Origin: Sulfurimonas hongkongensis
GTDB lineage: Bacteria; Campylobacterota; Campylobacteria; Campylobacterales; Sulfurimonadaceae
DNA length: 53,242 nt
Direction of reading: 5' to 3'
NCBI RefSeq assembly: GCF_000445475.1
Contig: NZ_AUPZ01000014.1
Span: 1-53,242 of the forward strand
Numbering within the stretch: position 1 is the first letter of the stretch; each line of letters begins with the position of its first letter. A program made the position numbers and the translations under genes. The notes beneath the pieces are model-generated. The model saw nothing but the letters and a program-made list of their open reading frames with translations. It was not told where the DNA came from and made no database searches. Below, one piece after another: positions 18,888 through 28,686 of this stretch.

Positions 18888-21389
18888 TTAGTCTTTTGAC
18901 CATTTTAAAATTTTATCACTATATTTTTCATAAATAGCATCACCAGAATCATCATCTTTTGCTTGAATATAGATATTAAGATGATCATTATATTGATCTG
19001 GAATCATTAAAATCCAGTCTGTATCATTTTCCCAGATTTTAACACCATCATCAGTAGATGATTTTTTATCTTTTGCATCTTCTAGAAACCTTCTCATCAT
19101 TTTACCCTTAAGTGATTGAACACAACCGACTTTAAAAGTTTTATAATAGAACTCTTCTATAGATCTAACAAGACTAGAGAGTTTAACTTTATGACAACTT
19201 AAAAGCTCCATTATCTTTAAAACTGAGTATATTGCATCACGAGTATAACTAAACTCAGTAAAAGCAAAATTTCCATCAACTGTAGCTATTAAATCATACT
19301 TCATAAGCTCCTTTGCTTTAAAGTTTGAGTAATTGCCTCGTTGTATATCTAGGTTTTCAAAGTACTTTATATCTGGTGACCAAGTTGGCAAAAAAACCCT
19401 TTTCTTTTTGCCAACAGCAGATAAATTTAGAAGTTCTAAGACACTATAGAGCAGTTCTACTTTACTTAACACTTTCCCATTTTCTGTTATCAAACTCAGT
19501 GTTTTGGCATTTTGATGAATGAGTACTCCCATATCAAAACCCAGACTTTTTACGATTGCAGATGTATTTGCTGCACTATTTTTTTCTAGGAGTGCGATAT
19601 TAGATAATTTATGTTCATCATAGTAAGTGTTTAAAACTATATTTTCCACTCCTATAGAGTTTAGTATTGAGGGCATTATTTCAGCTATGGTGCCGTGCAT
19701 CAGATCCACTACTACCTTAAAAGTACCACACTTAATGATGCCATTATTAATCTTACCCTCTATAGCATTTTTATATCTATGACACTCTTCATGGTGAGTA
19801 GTCTCACGGATACTACCAATTTGAGAATAATCCACTCTACGAAATTTTTCTGTAAAAAATGCTTTTTCAATAGTGTTTGATGAACTTGTACTTATTTTCA
19901 TACCCTCTTCATTAAAGAGAGTGATTTCAGAACTAAGTGTATCTAGCGTACATCTTTTAAAATTAGCTCCACCAACTATAGAGTCATTGTTAACAATTTC
20001 ATGTCTGATTACAGGTTGCGGGGCACCTTTTATATCGATAACATTAATACCAGAAGAGAGTAATCCTCCTAAAAATGCACGCTTTAGCATACGAGAACTT
20101 TTATCATGATCCCTACCTACTATAATGTTAGAGCCAATTGGAAACTGCGAAGCAAAGGCTTCAGCTAGTTTTGTAACCATTTCACATGAGAGTTCTACAT
20201 TACTTTTACCAAAAACACTTCCATCTTCAAATATAGAGTTTTTATACTTACTACCTAAGACAAGATTATTACTTACGATTGAAGCTGCCTCTATCTTTTT
20301 GTCAGGCCAAATTACAACATCTTGTTGAAATATTGTCAACTCTCCGACTTCACAACCCTCAGATAAGATCAAACCAGCTTTTGCTGTTACATTTATACCT
20401 ATCTCGTTACTGTTACAAATAATACAATTATCTAGCTTTGCACCTCTTGCTACACTGATATCTTCCCAAAAAACACTGTTTCTAATCTTGCAAGATGATT
20501 TAATAACTACATTATCTCCAATAATTACATTGTTTAATTTTACATTTTTACCTATTTTTACATTTTTACCTAAAAGAACTGTCCCTGTAATTTCAACAGA
20601 TTTATCAAGTTTATATATCTCATCACTATACAATACTCCATCGTAATATTTTTGCTCTTTACCATGAATCTTAAAATTTACTTTATGGTTTAAAATATCA
20701 TCATATACTTCTCTATAACTCTCAGGGTTTCCAACATCTCTCCAATACCCTTCTAAATTACAAGCCATCAAGTCTACGTTTTTTTTCATAAGCAGAGGAA
20801 ACAAATCTTTAGCAAAGTCAAAGTTTTCATTTGTAGGGATATAGTCTAAGATTTTTGGCTCTACTATATAGATGCCAGTGTTTATTGTGTCACTGAAGAC
20901 TTCTCCCCAACTTGGCTTTTCTAAAAATTTCTCAATTACACCATCTTTATTTGCTATAACTACACCAAATTGTAGGGGATTTTCAACAGAGGTTAAACCA
21001 ATAGAGAGTTTAGATTTTTTCTTTTTATGAAAATCAAAGAGTTTTTTAAAATCAAAATCAGTGACTAAATCGCCACTTATAATGATAAAGTTGTCATTCC
21101 CAATATGCTCTTGTGCTAATTTCACTGCACCAGCAGTACCATAATCTCCATCAGGAACTACATAAGTTATATTAATCCCAAAATCACTTCCATCTTTAAA
21201 GTAATCCTCAATAATTTCTGGTTTAAAATACAAAAGAACTATAAACTCTTTAATGCCCAAATCTTTGAGCATCATCATTGTATGTTCCATCATAGGTCTG
21301 TTCATTATTGGTAACATTGGTTTTGGCCTTGAGTGTGTCAAAGGTTGGATTCTAGTACCAAATCCACCTGCCATAACTACTGCTTTCAT
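18888..21389 (-). CDS. sugar nucleotidyltransferase fused to a phosphomannomutase-like domain
   Basis: The 833-residue fusion starts with a nucleotidyltransferase (MKAVVMAGGFGTRIQPLT, residues 1-230). A left-handed beta-helix follows (hexapeptide repeats such as GKNVKIGKNVKLNNVIIGDN, about 250-340). A phosphohexomutase-like domain fills 375-833. Such fusions are usually called mannose-1-phosphate guanylyltransferase/phosphomannomutase. The mutase part looks inactive: where active enzymes have TASHNP it reads VGGANFKRC, with no phosphoserine, so it may be structural or regulatory. Given its operon it could supply the nucleotide sugar for the synthases, an inference. Confidence 0.85.
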   Translation of the reverse strand: MKAVVMAGGFGTRIQPLTHSRPKPMLPIMNRPMMEHTMMMLKDLGIKEFIVLLYFKPEIIEDYFKDGSDFGINITYVVPDGDYGTAGAVKLAQEHIGNDNFIIISGDLVTDFDFKKLFDFHKKKKSKLSIGLTSVENPLQFGVVIANKDGVIEKFLEKPSWGEVFSDTINTGIYIVEPKILDYIPTNENFDFAKDLFPLLMKKNVDLMACNLEGYWRDVGNPESYREVYDDILNHKVNFKIHGKEQKYYDGVLYSDEIYKLDKSVEITGTVLLGKNVKIGKNVKLNNVIIGDNVVIKSSCKIRNSVFWEDISVARGAKLDNCIICNSNEIGINVTAKAGLILSEGCEVGELTIFQQDVVIWPDKKIEAASIVSNNLVLGSKYKNSIFEDGSVFGKSNVELSCEMVTKLAEAFASQFPIGSNIIVGRDHDKSSRMLKRAFLGGLLSSGINVIDIKGAPQPVIRHEIVNNDSIVGGANFKRCTLDTLSSEITLFNEEGMKISTSSSNTIEKAFFTEKFRRVDYSQIGSIRETTHHEECHRYKNAIEGKINNGIIKCGTFKVVVDLMHGTIAEIMPSILNSIGVENIVLNTYYDEHKLSNIALLEKNSAANTSAIVKSLGFDMGVLIHQNAKTLSLITENGKVLSKVELLYSVLELLNLSAVGKKKRVFLPTWSPDIKYFENLDIQRGNYSNFKAKELMKYDLIATVDGNFAFTEFSYTRDAIYSVLKIMELLSCHKVKLSSLVRSIEEFYYKTFKVGCVQSLKGKMMRRFLEDAKDKKSSTDDGVKIWENDTDWILMIPDQYNDHLNIYIQAKDDDSGDAIYEKYSDKILKWSKD

Positions 21390-21414
21390 GCTAAGCTCCT
21401 AAATTTATTTGTTT

Positions 21415-21690
21415 TTATAGTTTTAAAAGTGAGTTTTTTGATCCAAATGGCGACTCTACACTCTCTACTTGGCTATCACAACTCCATCTATTATCAACCT
21501 TATAACCAAACTCATAAGATTCATCACACTTTAAGACTTTTGTCAAATAATATTCACCACTCTTTTTTACTTTCATCTTTTCATCTTGCCAGCCATTCCA
21601 CTCTCCACACAAAAACACTTCACCCTTGGATTCTGGCAGAAATGAAAAGGTGACCCAGGCTTTATCACCTTTTTTAGTTATCTTTAGCAT
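21415..21690 (-). CDS. small CBM48 glycogen-binding protein
   Basis: A 91-residue protein made of a single CBM48 (isoamylase N-terminal/AMPK-beta-like) fold. AWVTFSFLPESKGEVFLCGE and EWNGWQDEKMKV contain the typical Trp that stacks on glucan, and the C-terminus ends in the usual VDNRWSCD strand. There is no catalytic domain, so it probably binds glycogen or tethers a partner. A strong ribosome site (AAGGAGG) precedes it. It sits between the phosphorylase homologue and the ManC fusion. Confidence 0.85.
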   Translation of the reverse strand: MLKITKKGDKAWVTFSFLPESKGEVFLCGEWNGWQDEKMKVKKSGEYYLTKVLKCDESYEFGYKVDNRWSCDSQVESVESPFGSKNSLLKL

Positions 21691-21773
21691 AATCTCCTCC
21701 TTAAAAATACAAGATTTCTATTTTCTATCTTACAAAGTAGTTGTGAAGTTATTGTGAAGTTATAACACTTTCT

Positions 21774-23429
21774 TTATTGTGTTTTATTATAATCAAACAT
21801 CTCTACATAGTACTCATCTGCCATTCTTCCAGAATGAAAATCCTGCTCTATTTCACCCATAGCATTTTTCATAATTTCTACCCATCTTTTTGGATTATCA
21901 TAATATGTTGGAATTATTTTATTTTCTAATATATCCATCATGTTTTTGTTATCTAATCTATCTTGTTCTTCTATACTTAACTTAGGGTCTACCTCAGGTA
22001 TAGTAAATGCATTTCTGCCATCTCTTGCAAACTCAGGATGCCAACCATCGTTTATAGAAAAATGTATGGAGCCGTTCATGCTAGCTGACATACCACTAGT
22101 ACCACTTGCTTCTCTTGTGATTCTAGGGGTATTTAGCCAAACATCGCTTCCCTGCTTTAAAAGCCTTGATAGGGAGAGTTCATAGCCAACAAGAACAGCA
22201 ATATTTTTATATTTATGACCAATCTTTATAAGCTCATTAAAAATATTTATAGCACCAAAGTCAGTTGGAAATGGTTTTCCTGCCCAGATTATCTGAACTG
22301 GTCTCTCCTCATTTGTTATGAGTTTTACAAATCTATAAAAATCATATTTTAAAAGTCCAGGACGCTTATACTCAGCAAATCTCCTTGCCCAAACAATAGT
22401 TAATACCTCTGGATCAAACATTTTTCCCGTTTGATTTGCAACTTCGGCAAAAAGAACTTTTTTAAGATGTTTTTTTCTAGCTTCAACCTGATAATCTTCA
22501 TGTTCATCTAGTGCTCGTATAAGAATCTTATCTGTCCAGTATTTTTTATCCTGAGAGTTTGTAATAGATATAATCTCACATATTCCATCTGTGTCTTTCC
22601 ACATCTCGTTTGCAACAATTCCGTGTATTTTAGAAACAGCATTTGATCTTTTAGCACTTCTTAGAGCTCCAACTGTTAAACTAAAGTTATCATCATGTTC
22701 ATAACCAGATATCTCTCTTATAGTTTTTAGATCAAGTCCTGCAAAAAAACCCATCTCATGTAAGAGATGTATATTATGCACTTCATTTCCTGCGGCCTCT
22801 GGAGTATGAGTAGTAAAAACAACGTGTTTTCTAAGCTCATTTATATCGTTAAAACGGCTATATAACTCATAAACTAAAGGAAGAGAGTGACCCTCATTCA
22901 TATGGTAAACATCTATATTTTGATTTATTGCTTCTAAAGCTTTCACACCACCAATACCCAAAACTATCTCTTGAGCTATACGTGTTTTTTCATTTCCATC
23001 ATAAAGCTTGTGTGTAATTGTTCGTGATAAAAAGTCATTTTCATCTACATCTGTTGATAATAGAATCATAGGGGCTGTTCCAAAGACATCAGGACGAAGT
23101 AAATAAGCTTTAACAACTACATCTTTATTATTGATTCTTACAGAGATTTTTGCAGGTAACTCTTCTAAAAAGTAATAAAACTTTCTCGTATATTTTGGGT
23201 TTAGTGTACGGTCCTCATTACGCTCTTGGTCGTAATAACCAAAACTCCACAATATTCCAACACCAACAACATTTTGTTTTAAGTCATATGCAGAACGCAT
23301 ATGTGAGCCTGCTAGAAAACCCAATCCGCCTGAATATATCTTTAGTGCTTGATCTATAGCGAACTCCATAGAGAAGTACGCAACTGAAGTTGTATATTTG
23401 TCTTTTATATGATAATTTTGTAGTTTCAT
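21774..23429 (-). CDS. GT35 alpha-glucan phosphorylase homologue without the PLP lysine
   Basis: The short (551-residue) alpha-glucan phosphorylase-like family. The N-terminus YFSMEFAIDQALKIYSGGLG is typical, and the C-terminal donor site contains EASGTSGM followed by SASMNG. In catalytic phosphorylases the residue after GTSGM or GTGNM is the lysine that binds PLP; here it is Ser448 (codon TCA). Either the enzyme uses a different mechanism or it no longer does phosphorolysis. It is next to pgi and the CBM48 protein, so a role on glucan remains likely. Confidence 0.8.
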   Translation of the reverse strand: MKLQNYHIKDKYTTSVAYFSMEFAIDQALKIYSGGLGFLAGSHMRSAYDLKQNVVGVGILWSFGYYDQERNEDRTLNPKYTRKFYYFLEELPAKISVRINNKDVVVKAYLLRPDVFGTAPMILLSTDVDENDFLSRTITHKLYDGNEKTRIAQEIVLGIGGVKALEAINQNIDVYHMNEGHSLPLVYELYSRFNDINELRKHVVFTTHTPEAAGNEVHNIHLLHEMGFFAGLDLKTIREISGYEHDDNFSLTVGALRSAKRSNAVSKIHGIVANEMWKDTDGICEIISITNSQDKKYWTDKILIRALDEHEDYQVEARKKHLKKVLFAEVANQTGKMFDPEVLTIVWARRFAEYKRPGLLKYDFYRFVKLITNEERPVQIIWAGKPFPTDFGAINIFNELIKIGHKYKNIAVLVGYELSLSRLLKQGSDVWLNTPRITREASGTSGMSASMNGSIHFSINDGWHPEFARDGRNAFTIPEVDPKLSIEEQDRLDNKNMMDILENKIIPTYYDNPKRWVEIMKNAMGEIEQDFHSGRMADEYYVEMFDYNKTQ

Positions 23430-23431
23430 AG

Positions 23432-24670
23432 TTATTTATTCCCTAAATTTTTATATAATATTTGTTTGCCTAGCTCTACACCTGGTTGATTATAAGTATT
23501 TATATGCAGAACTTTACCTATTAATGAAGTTAGCAGTTCATAATAAATTATCATGGCACCTATATTTTTTTCACTAATCTCATCTAATGTAATTATGTCC
23601 GAACTCACACCTGATTGTCTTACACTCTGCATTGTAGCTTTGCATTGCTCGTTTATCAGTTTGTTAAAGCTTTGTTTATTGATAAAGTCAGTTTGTTCTA
23701 TACCATGTAACGAAATATCTGGTATCTCTAAAGGGTTTTTAAAATCTTCTATATTGATAAAAGTGATACTTTTATCATTAGGTCCTTCAATTATTAGTTG
23801 CAAAAAAGAGTGCTGGTCAACTGCGCCAATAAGTCCTATAGGAGTTAAGCCAACATGATTTTTATCCCTGTCTAATTTGCCCAAAGATTCACCCCAAAGC
23901 TGGACATACCACTTTGTAAAATTCTCTAACCTATCTGCATATGAAAAAACTACATTTATATTCTCTTTTTTTGAGTTGGCATATATATAGTTAGCTTTTT
24001 CTAACAGATGGTTCTCATGTCCATTAAAAAAGCTCATCTCAAACTCTGCTGCACCTTCTAAGATAGCTTCAACATCATATCCTGCTATATAAAGCGGCAC
24101 AATACCCACAGCACTTAAAACTGAGAAACGCCCACCAACATTATGCGGGATATTAAACTCTTTTATATTGTGAAATGTAGCAAATTTTGAGAGATAAGAG
24201 TCCTTATCTGTTATGGCAAATATATTAGTTGCATTATCTAACTCAAGAGAAAAATGTTTTATCAGTGTTTTAAAGATGGAGGTTGTCTCAATTGTTGAGC
24301 CTGATTTTGAGACTATAAAAAAACAAGCTCTATCTTTATCAATTTTTGAGATATTTTCTGAGATAGTTAAAGGATCAGAGTTTTCAAAAAAAATCATCTC
24401 TTTTGCATCTTTAGTTATCGGTTTAAGGATCGAATTAATCGCTTTTATGCCAAGTGAAGAACCACCTATCCCAACAACAACTACTTGAGAAAATCTATCT
24501 ATATCCATAGGTTTTAACTCTTGTAGTAATTTTTTAGAGCTTTGAGGTAGTTTATAATAACCTACCTCATCTCCATCCATCTCCTTTTGCAAAGACTCAA
24601 GCATCTCATTTAGAAGATTTTTATCTTGATAAGGTAGCTTTTGTGAAAAATGGCTAGAGAATGTAAGCAT
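23432..24670 (-). CDS. pgi: glucose-6-phosphate isomerase
   Basis: Interconverts glucose-6-phosphate and fructose-6-phosphate. At 412 residues it is the short form common in Campylobacterota. Motifs: VVVGIGGSSLGIKAI, the phosphate-binding SKSGSTIET, GGRFSVLSAVG and QHSFLQL near the catalytic region. It starts one base into the gap stop codon, so the two are translationally coupled. Confidence 0.95.
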   Translation of the reverse strand: MLTFSSHFSQKLPYQDKNLLNEMLESLQKEMDGDEVGYYKLPQSSKKLLQELKPMDIDRFSQVVVVGIGGSSLGIKAINSILKPITKDAKEMIFFENSDPLTISENISKIDKDRACFFIVSKSGSTIETTSIFKTLIKHFSLELDNATNIFAITDKDSYLSKFATFHNIKEFNIPHNVGGRFSVLSAVGIVPLYIAGYDVEAILEGAAEFEMSFFNGHENHLLEKANYIYANSKKENINVVFSYADRLENFTKWYVQLWGESLGKLDRDKNHVGLTPIGLIGAVDQHSFLQLIIEGPNDKSITFINIEDFKNPLEIPDISLHGIEQTDFINKQSFNKLINEQCKATMQSVRQSGVSSDIITLDEISEKNIGAMIIYYELLTSLIGKVLHINTYNQPGVELGKQILYKNLGNK

Positions 24671-25665
24671 TAGTTACTTCCTACAAATACACACATATCT
24701 ACTAATCTTGAACTATACCCCCATTCATTGTCGTACCAGGCTAAAACTTTAACACTATTTTTATCTACAACACTTGTCATATCAGGGATATAAGTTGCAC
24801 TATATGTTGAGCCAATAAAATCAGAAGAGACTCTTTTGTCACTGTCTATCTCTAAAAGACCTGCAAAGTTTGTTTTAGAGGCTTTCTCAAATGCAGCATT
24901 AATCTCTTCAACCGTAACATCTTTTTTAAGGTTAACAGTTAAATCAACCACCGAGACATCAGGAGTTGGAACGCGCATAGCATAACCATTGAGCTTATCT
25001 TTAAGATTTGGCATAACAAGTGCAATAGCTTTTGCAGCACCAGTTGTTGTTGGTATCATGTTGATTGCTGCGGCACGTGCGCGACGCATATCTTTAGGAT
25101 GCTTCACATCAAGAATATTTTGATCATTTGTATATGAATGTATAGTTGTCATAAGTCCATTTTGGATGCCAAACTCATCATCTAAGACTCTACAAAGAGG
25201 AGCTAAACAGTTTGTAGTACAACTTGCATTTGAGATAATTGCTTCACCTTTGTACTCATTTGTGTTAATATTTAAAACATAAGTTGGAGTATCATCTTTT
25301 GCAGGAGCACTCATTACAACTTTTTTAACACCATCTTTTAGGTAAGCTTTAGCCTTGTCTGTAGTTAAAAAGACACCCGTACACTCTATAACAACCTCGG
25401 CACCATGCTTACCAAATTCTAACTCTTCAATGTTACGAGTAGAACTCATTGCAACTCTTTTGCCATTTATCTCTATAGTGTTTTCATCTATGATTTTTGC
25501 ATCCACGCCTTTATGGACACTATCATACTTAAAAAGATACTCCAGCATATCAGCTTTTGCAGTAGTGTTAATCGCCACTAACTCTACATCATCTCTACTT
25601 GTAACTATTTTAGCGACAATTATACCTATACGACCTGTTCCATTTATTGCTACTTTTATTGCCAT
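24670..25665 (-). CDS. gap: glyceraldehyde-3-phosphate dehydrogenase
   Basis: NAD(P)-dependent GAPDH of 331 residues. The N-terminal Rossmann fold is AINGTGRIGIIVAK, the catalytic cysteine is in SNASCTTNCLAPL, and the C-terminus has WYDNEWGYSSR. It is the first gene of the glucan operon, preceded by a 221-bp leader with a small hairpin. Leading the operon with gap couples triose metabolism to glycogen storage. Direction (glycolytic or gluconeogenic) cannot be told. Confidence 0.97.
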   Translation of the reverse strand: MAIKVAINGTGRIGIIVAKIVTSRDDVELVAINTTAKADMLEYLFKYDSVHKGVDAKIIDENTIEINGKRVAMSSTRNIEELEFGKHGAEVVIECTGVFLTTDKAKAYLKDGVKKVVMSAPAKDDTPTYVLNINTNEYKGEAIISNASCTTNCLAPLCRVLDDEFGIQNGLMTTIHSYTNDQNILDVKHPKDMRRARAAAINMIPTTTGAAKAIALVMPNLKDKLNGYAMRVPTPDVSVVDLTVNLKKDVTVEEINAAFEKASKTNFAGLLEIDSDKRVSSDFIGSTYSATYIPDMTSVVDKNSVKVLAWYDNEWGYSSRLVDMCVFVGSN

Positions 25666-25725
25666 CTTAAAATCCTTTTCTTTTTTGTATTTAACAAAGG
25701 GTTAATAGTTGCCATTACCACAAGG

Positions 25726-25742
25726 TTTCTCTAGCAGAGAAA
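25726..25742 (-). other. hairpin in the leader of the gap-glgB operon
   Basis: TTTCTCT and AGAGAAA pair around a three-base loop inside the 221-bp gene-free stretch upstream of gap. It may be part of the 5' leader or the end of an upstream transcript. There is no clear U-run on either side, so I do not call it a terminator. Confidence 0.35.
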
Positions 25743-25886
25743 ATCTTATGTGATAATGTATAGTAACACTATTTGTTTTTATAAATACTTTAATTAAAGA
25801 CTATAAGAGATAAAAAATAGCTTTTAATCCAAAAATATCAAGTATATATGAAGATGTTGACTTTTTAAAAAGATTCTAAAATCTCT

Positions 25887-26261
25887 TTATTTTATAAGTG
25901 CAACTGCATCTATCTCCACTAAAGCATTTTTTGGTAGAGTCTTAACTGCTACAGTTGAGCGAACAGGTTTATGAGAGCCAAAAGCCTCTTCATATATCTC
26001 ATTTATAGTAGCAAAGTCATCCATAGATGATATAAAAATAGTAGTCTTAATCACGCTTCCCATTGAACTGCCAGAGGCTTCTAAAACAGCTTTTAAGTTA
26101 GCTAAAACCTGTTTTGTCTGAAGAACAACATCAGCTTCACACATAACTCCATCAGAAGTAAGTGCAATCTGTCCAGAAGTAAAAACCATCCCATTTGCCA
26201 CAACTGCTTGTGAGTAAGGTCCTATAGCCGAAGGTGCTTTGTTTGTTTGTATAAATTTCAT
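25887..26261 (-). CDS. ridA: RidA enamine/imine deaminase
   Basis: A YjgF/YER057c/UK114 family protein of 124 residues that hydrolyses reactive 2-aminoacrylate formed by PLP enzymes. It has the family signature APSAIGPYSQAV at the N-terminus, FTSGQIAL, and the C-terminal VRSTVAVKTLPKNALVEID with the substrate-binding Arg. It is monocistronic or follows the small remnant upstream. Confidence 0.94.
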   Translation of the reverse strand: MKFIQTNKAPSAIGPYSQAVVANGMVFTSGQIALTSDGVMCEADVVLQTKQVLANLKAVLEASGSSMGSVIKTTIFISSMDDFATINEIYEEAFGSHKPVRSTVAVKTLPKNALVEIDAVALIK

Positions 26262-26295
26262 TTGTAAATTTTCCTTAATTTTATTTTATTTTATC

Positions 26296-26430
26296 TCACT
26301 TTTTTATCTTTACTGCTCTTTCTTTACCCACATCTCTTAGATATGACCTAAAGTCAAGCTCATCCTAGTAGAGTGCAAAAGTAAAGACTATCTTATCATT
26401 AGAAGTTACAAAGTAACTATTATATACTTC
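26296..26430 (-). pseudogene. possible decayed ORF between dapE and ridA
   Basis: The 174-bp gap between dapE and ridA has a minus-strand frame that reads like protein (HEVYNSYFVTSNDKIVF, then FALY, a TAG, and DELDFRSYLRDVGKER), ending in TGA at 26296-26298. It overlaps the end of dapE in another frame and has no clear start. It may be the remnant of a small gene broken by one amber codon. I do not recognise the family. Confidence 0.3.
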
Positions 26431-26435
26431 ATGCC

Positions 26436-27533
26436 CTATTTCCAAATATTTATAAGTTTTTTAAAGACTTCAAAAAGACCTTGCACTTCGCTAACACTAG
26501 TTCTCTCATTTACTGCATGAATAGTATCATTTATAACTCCAAACTCTACAACATCAACACCCTTAGCAGAGATAAATCTTGCATCTGAAGTCCCTCCAGC
26601 AGTTGAGTGTTTAGCTCTTTTACCAACTACGCTCTCTATCGCCTCATCTATTTTTTTTACAAGCTTTGTATCAGTATCTGTTTTAAATGGGTAAGAGCCT
26701 TGTGTAAGTTTTAGCTCATACTCTAAGCCATTTAAGTTTTTAGCTACAAAGTCACTTACCTCTTTTTGAGTTGTAAGAGTTGTATTTCTTACATTAAACA
26801 TCATCTTTAGCTCATTTGGAGTGACATTTGTTACTTGCATCCCTGAACGAATATCAGTTATAACAAACTTACTAGGAGAAAAAAACTCATCCCCTGCATC
26901 TAAATTTACCCCAGCCATACTTAAAAGCCTTGGAGCGATGTTGTGAATAGGGTTTATTGCCTTCTCTGGATAAGCAGCGTGACCTTGTTTTCCCTTTAAA
27001 GTGATGTAACCATTTATAGAGCCTCTTCGCCCTACTTTTATAGCATCTCCAAAACTCTTCTCACAAGTTGGCTCAGCGACTACCACAGCATCAGGAAGCA
27101 TTGAATTTTCTTTTAAATATTCTAAAACTTTTATAGTTCCATCTACGGCATCGCCCTCCTCATCAGAAGTTAGCAAAAGTGAGAGCGTTCCCTTAAACTC
27201 TTTTGTCTCTTTTACAGCCTGAGTAAATGCGGCTACACCACTCTTCATATCTTGGGTGCCACGACCGTAAATATAACCGTCTTTTTCTACTGCGACATAA
27301 GGGTTAGTATCCCATCCATCACCAGCAGGAACTACATCAACATGACCTGCAAAACAGAGATGCTCGCCCTCTCCAAATTTTTTATAGATAAAGAGATTTT
27401 TAACATCTTCAACATCCACACGCTTAGATGTAAACTCAGGCAAATAACTCTCTATAAAGTTTAAAAGTCCACCATCATCAGGAGTCTCACTCTTTTGAGC
27501 TATCATATATTTAAAAAGTTCTACTACATTCAT
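26436..27533 (-). CDS. dapE: succinyl-diaminopimelate desuccinylase
   Basis: M20 metallopeptidase-family enzyme of the succinylase branch of lysine/diaminopimelate synthesis. Its 365 residues contain the zinc ligands in FAGHVDVVPAGDGW and YGRGTQDMKSG, the catalytic TSDEEGDA, and the C-terminal HAVNERTSV ligand. It is divergent from the DUF302 gene, with 170 bp of shared upstream sequence. Confidence 0.95.
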   Translation of the reverse strand: MNVVELFKYMIAQKSETPDDGGLLNFIESYLPEFTSKRVDVEDVKNLFIYKKFGEGEHLCFAGHVDVVPAGDGWDTNPYVAVEKDGYIYGRGTQDMKSGVAAFTQAVKETKEFKGTLSLLLTSDEEGDAVDGTIKVLEYLKENSMLPDAVVVAEPTCEKSFGDAIKVGRRGSINGYITLKGKQGHAAYPEKAINPIHNIAPRLLSMAGVNLDAGDEFFSPSKFVITDIRSGMQVTNVTPNELKMMFNVRNTTLTTQKEVSDFVAKNLNGLEYELKLTQGSYPFKTDTDTKLVKKIDEAIESVVGKRAKHSTAGGTSDARFISAKGVDVVEFGVINDTIHAVNERTSVSEVQGLFEVFKKLINIWK

Positions 27534-27708
27534 AAAACACTCTTATTTCTAGTCTAAAAAACGCAATTATACACTTTTAAAATAATAAAGGTCTTTTGAT
27601 TTATTTTAATTTTAAAAGTAGAGATTCATTTGCAATGGCACGTAGATGTTAAGATGTTTTACATATTAATATAGTAAAATCTTATTTATGAAAATTTAAA
27701 GGATAGTG

Positions 27709-28614
27709 ATGAAAAAGATATATATGGCCTTTATAGGTTTAGTATTAAGTGCAGGTGTTAGTTTTGCAAGTGAGCAAAATCTTCAAATCTTTAGTGTTGA
27801 AAATAAAAATGGAGCAATCAGTGCTAAAACGATTCAAAAAGCATTTGGAGATGTTGGGCTAAAAGTTGACGTAAATAACAATATGAACTCGATTTTTTCT
27901 AAAAGATATGGCAAGGTTCATCATAAAAAGTACAACTTAGCAATATTTACAAATGATAAATTGTTAAAAAAACTTATGGACAAATATCCAAGTATTGGTG
28001 TAATAACGCCACTTACTATGTCAATCTATGTAGATGCTAAAGATAATATTAATATCTCTACTCTTTCATTACATGGAATGTCAAGAATCACAAATATTCC
28101 TCTTACAAATCCAGATTTAATAGCATACTCAAAGTTAGTAGATGTAGCACTTCACAAAGCACTCCCAAACGGTAAATACCTAAGTGTAAATCATGGGGCA
28201 AGTGAAGCTTTAGTAACTGAGTTTACAACAGAGTTTGAACTCGAAGATGGTGATACATATGAGTATGCAAAAGAGAGTTTTAAAGAAGAATTTGAAGCTG
28301 AAATAAGTCCAGTTGGATTTTTAGTTCCAAAGTCTTATGTCTTTGAGCATGACGCTTATGACTTCTTTGACACATACTCCATCATAAGATTTAATGCCAT
28401 CTACCCAGTATCCAAAAATCATCCAGATGCCGGTGCTTATGCTCCTTTTTCAGTAGTTATCTATAAGAAAAAAGGTGATGACACTGTGCATATAGCTTAT
28501 CCATCTATACAAAACTGGATCGGTGACTTAGATATCAAAGAAGATGCTACTATTAAAACAGTTCGCAAAACTCAAGATATGATTAAAAATATACTTAGTG
28601 AACTTACAGAGTAG
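27709..28614 (+). CDS. exported DUF302 protein
   Basis: A 301-residue protein with an N-terminal signal peptide (MKKIYMAFIGLVLSAGVSFA, cleavage probably after SFA) and a body matching DUF302 (KYNLAIFTNDKLLKKLMDKY to LHKALPNGKYLSVNHG). Probably periplasmic; the molecular function of the family is not settled. The start at ATG 27709 is favoured over the GTG one codon earlier by the spacing from AAAGGA. A weak -10-like TATAGTAAAAT lies upstream. A short hairpin (CCCATC/GATGGG) lies 30 bases after the stop. Confidence 0.82.
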   Translation: MKKIYMAFIGLVLSAGVSFASEQNLQIFSVENKNGAISAKTIQKAFGDVGLKVDVNNNMNSIFSKRYGKVHHKKYNLAIFTNDKLLKKLMDKYPSIGVITPLTMSIYVDAKDNINISTLSLHGMSRITNIPLTNPDLIAYSKLVDVALHKALPNGKYLSVNHGASEALVTEFTTEFELEDGDTYEYAKESFKEEFEAEISPVGFLVPKSYVFEHDAYDFFDTYSIIRFNAIYPVSKNHPDAGAYAPFSVVIYKKKGDDTVHIAYPSIQNWIGDLDIKEDATIKTVRKTQDMIKNILSELTE

Positions 28615-28686
28615 TTAGCTCAAAGTACTGTCTCTTCTTCCCATCATCTAGATGGGAGGTTAAAAAAACAAAAAGACACCCTCCCT

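Noticed and set aside
28640-28670. CCCATC/GATGGG hairpin as a terminator
   Set aside because: No U-run follows on either strand, so I only mention it with the DUF302 gene.
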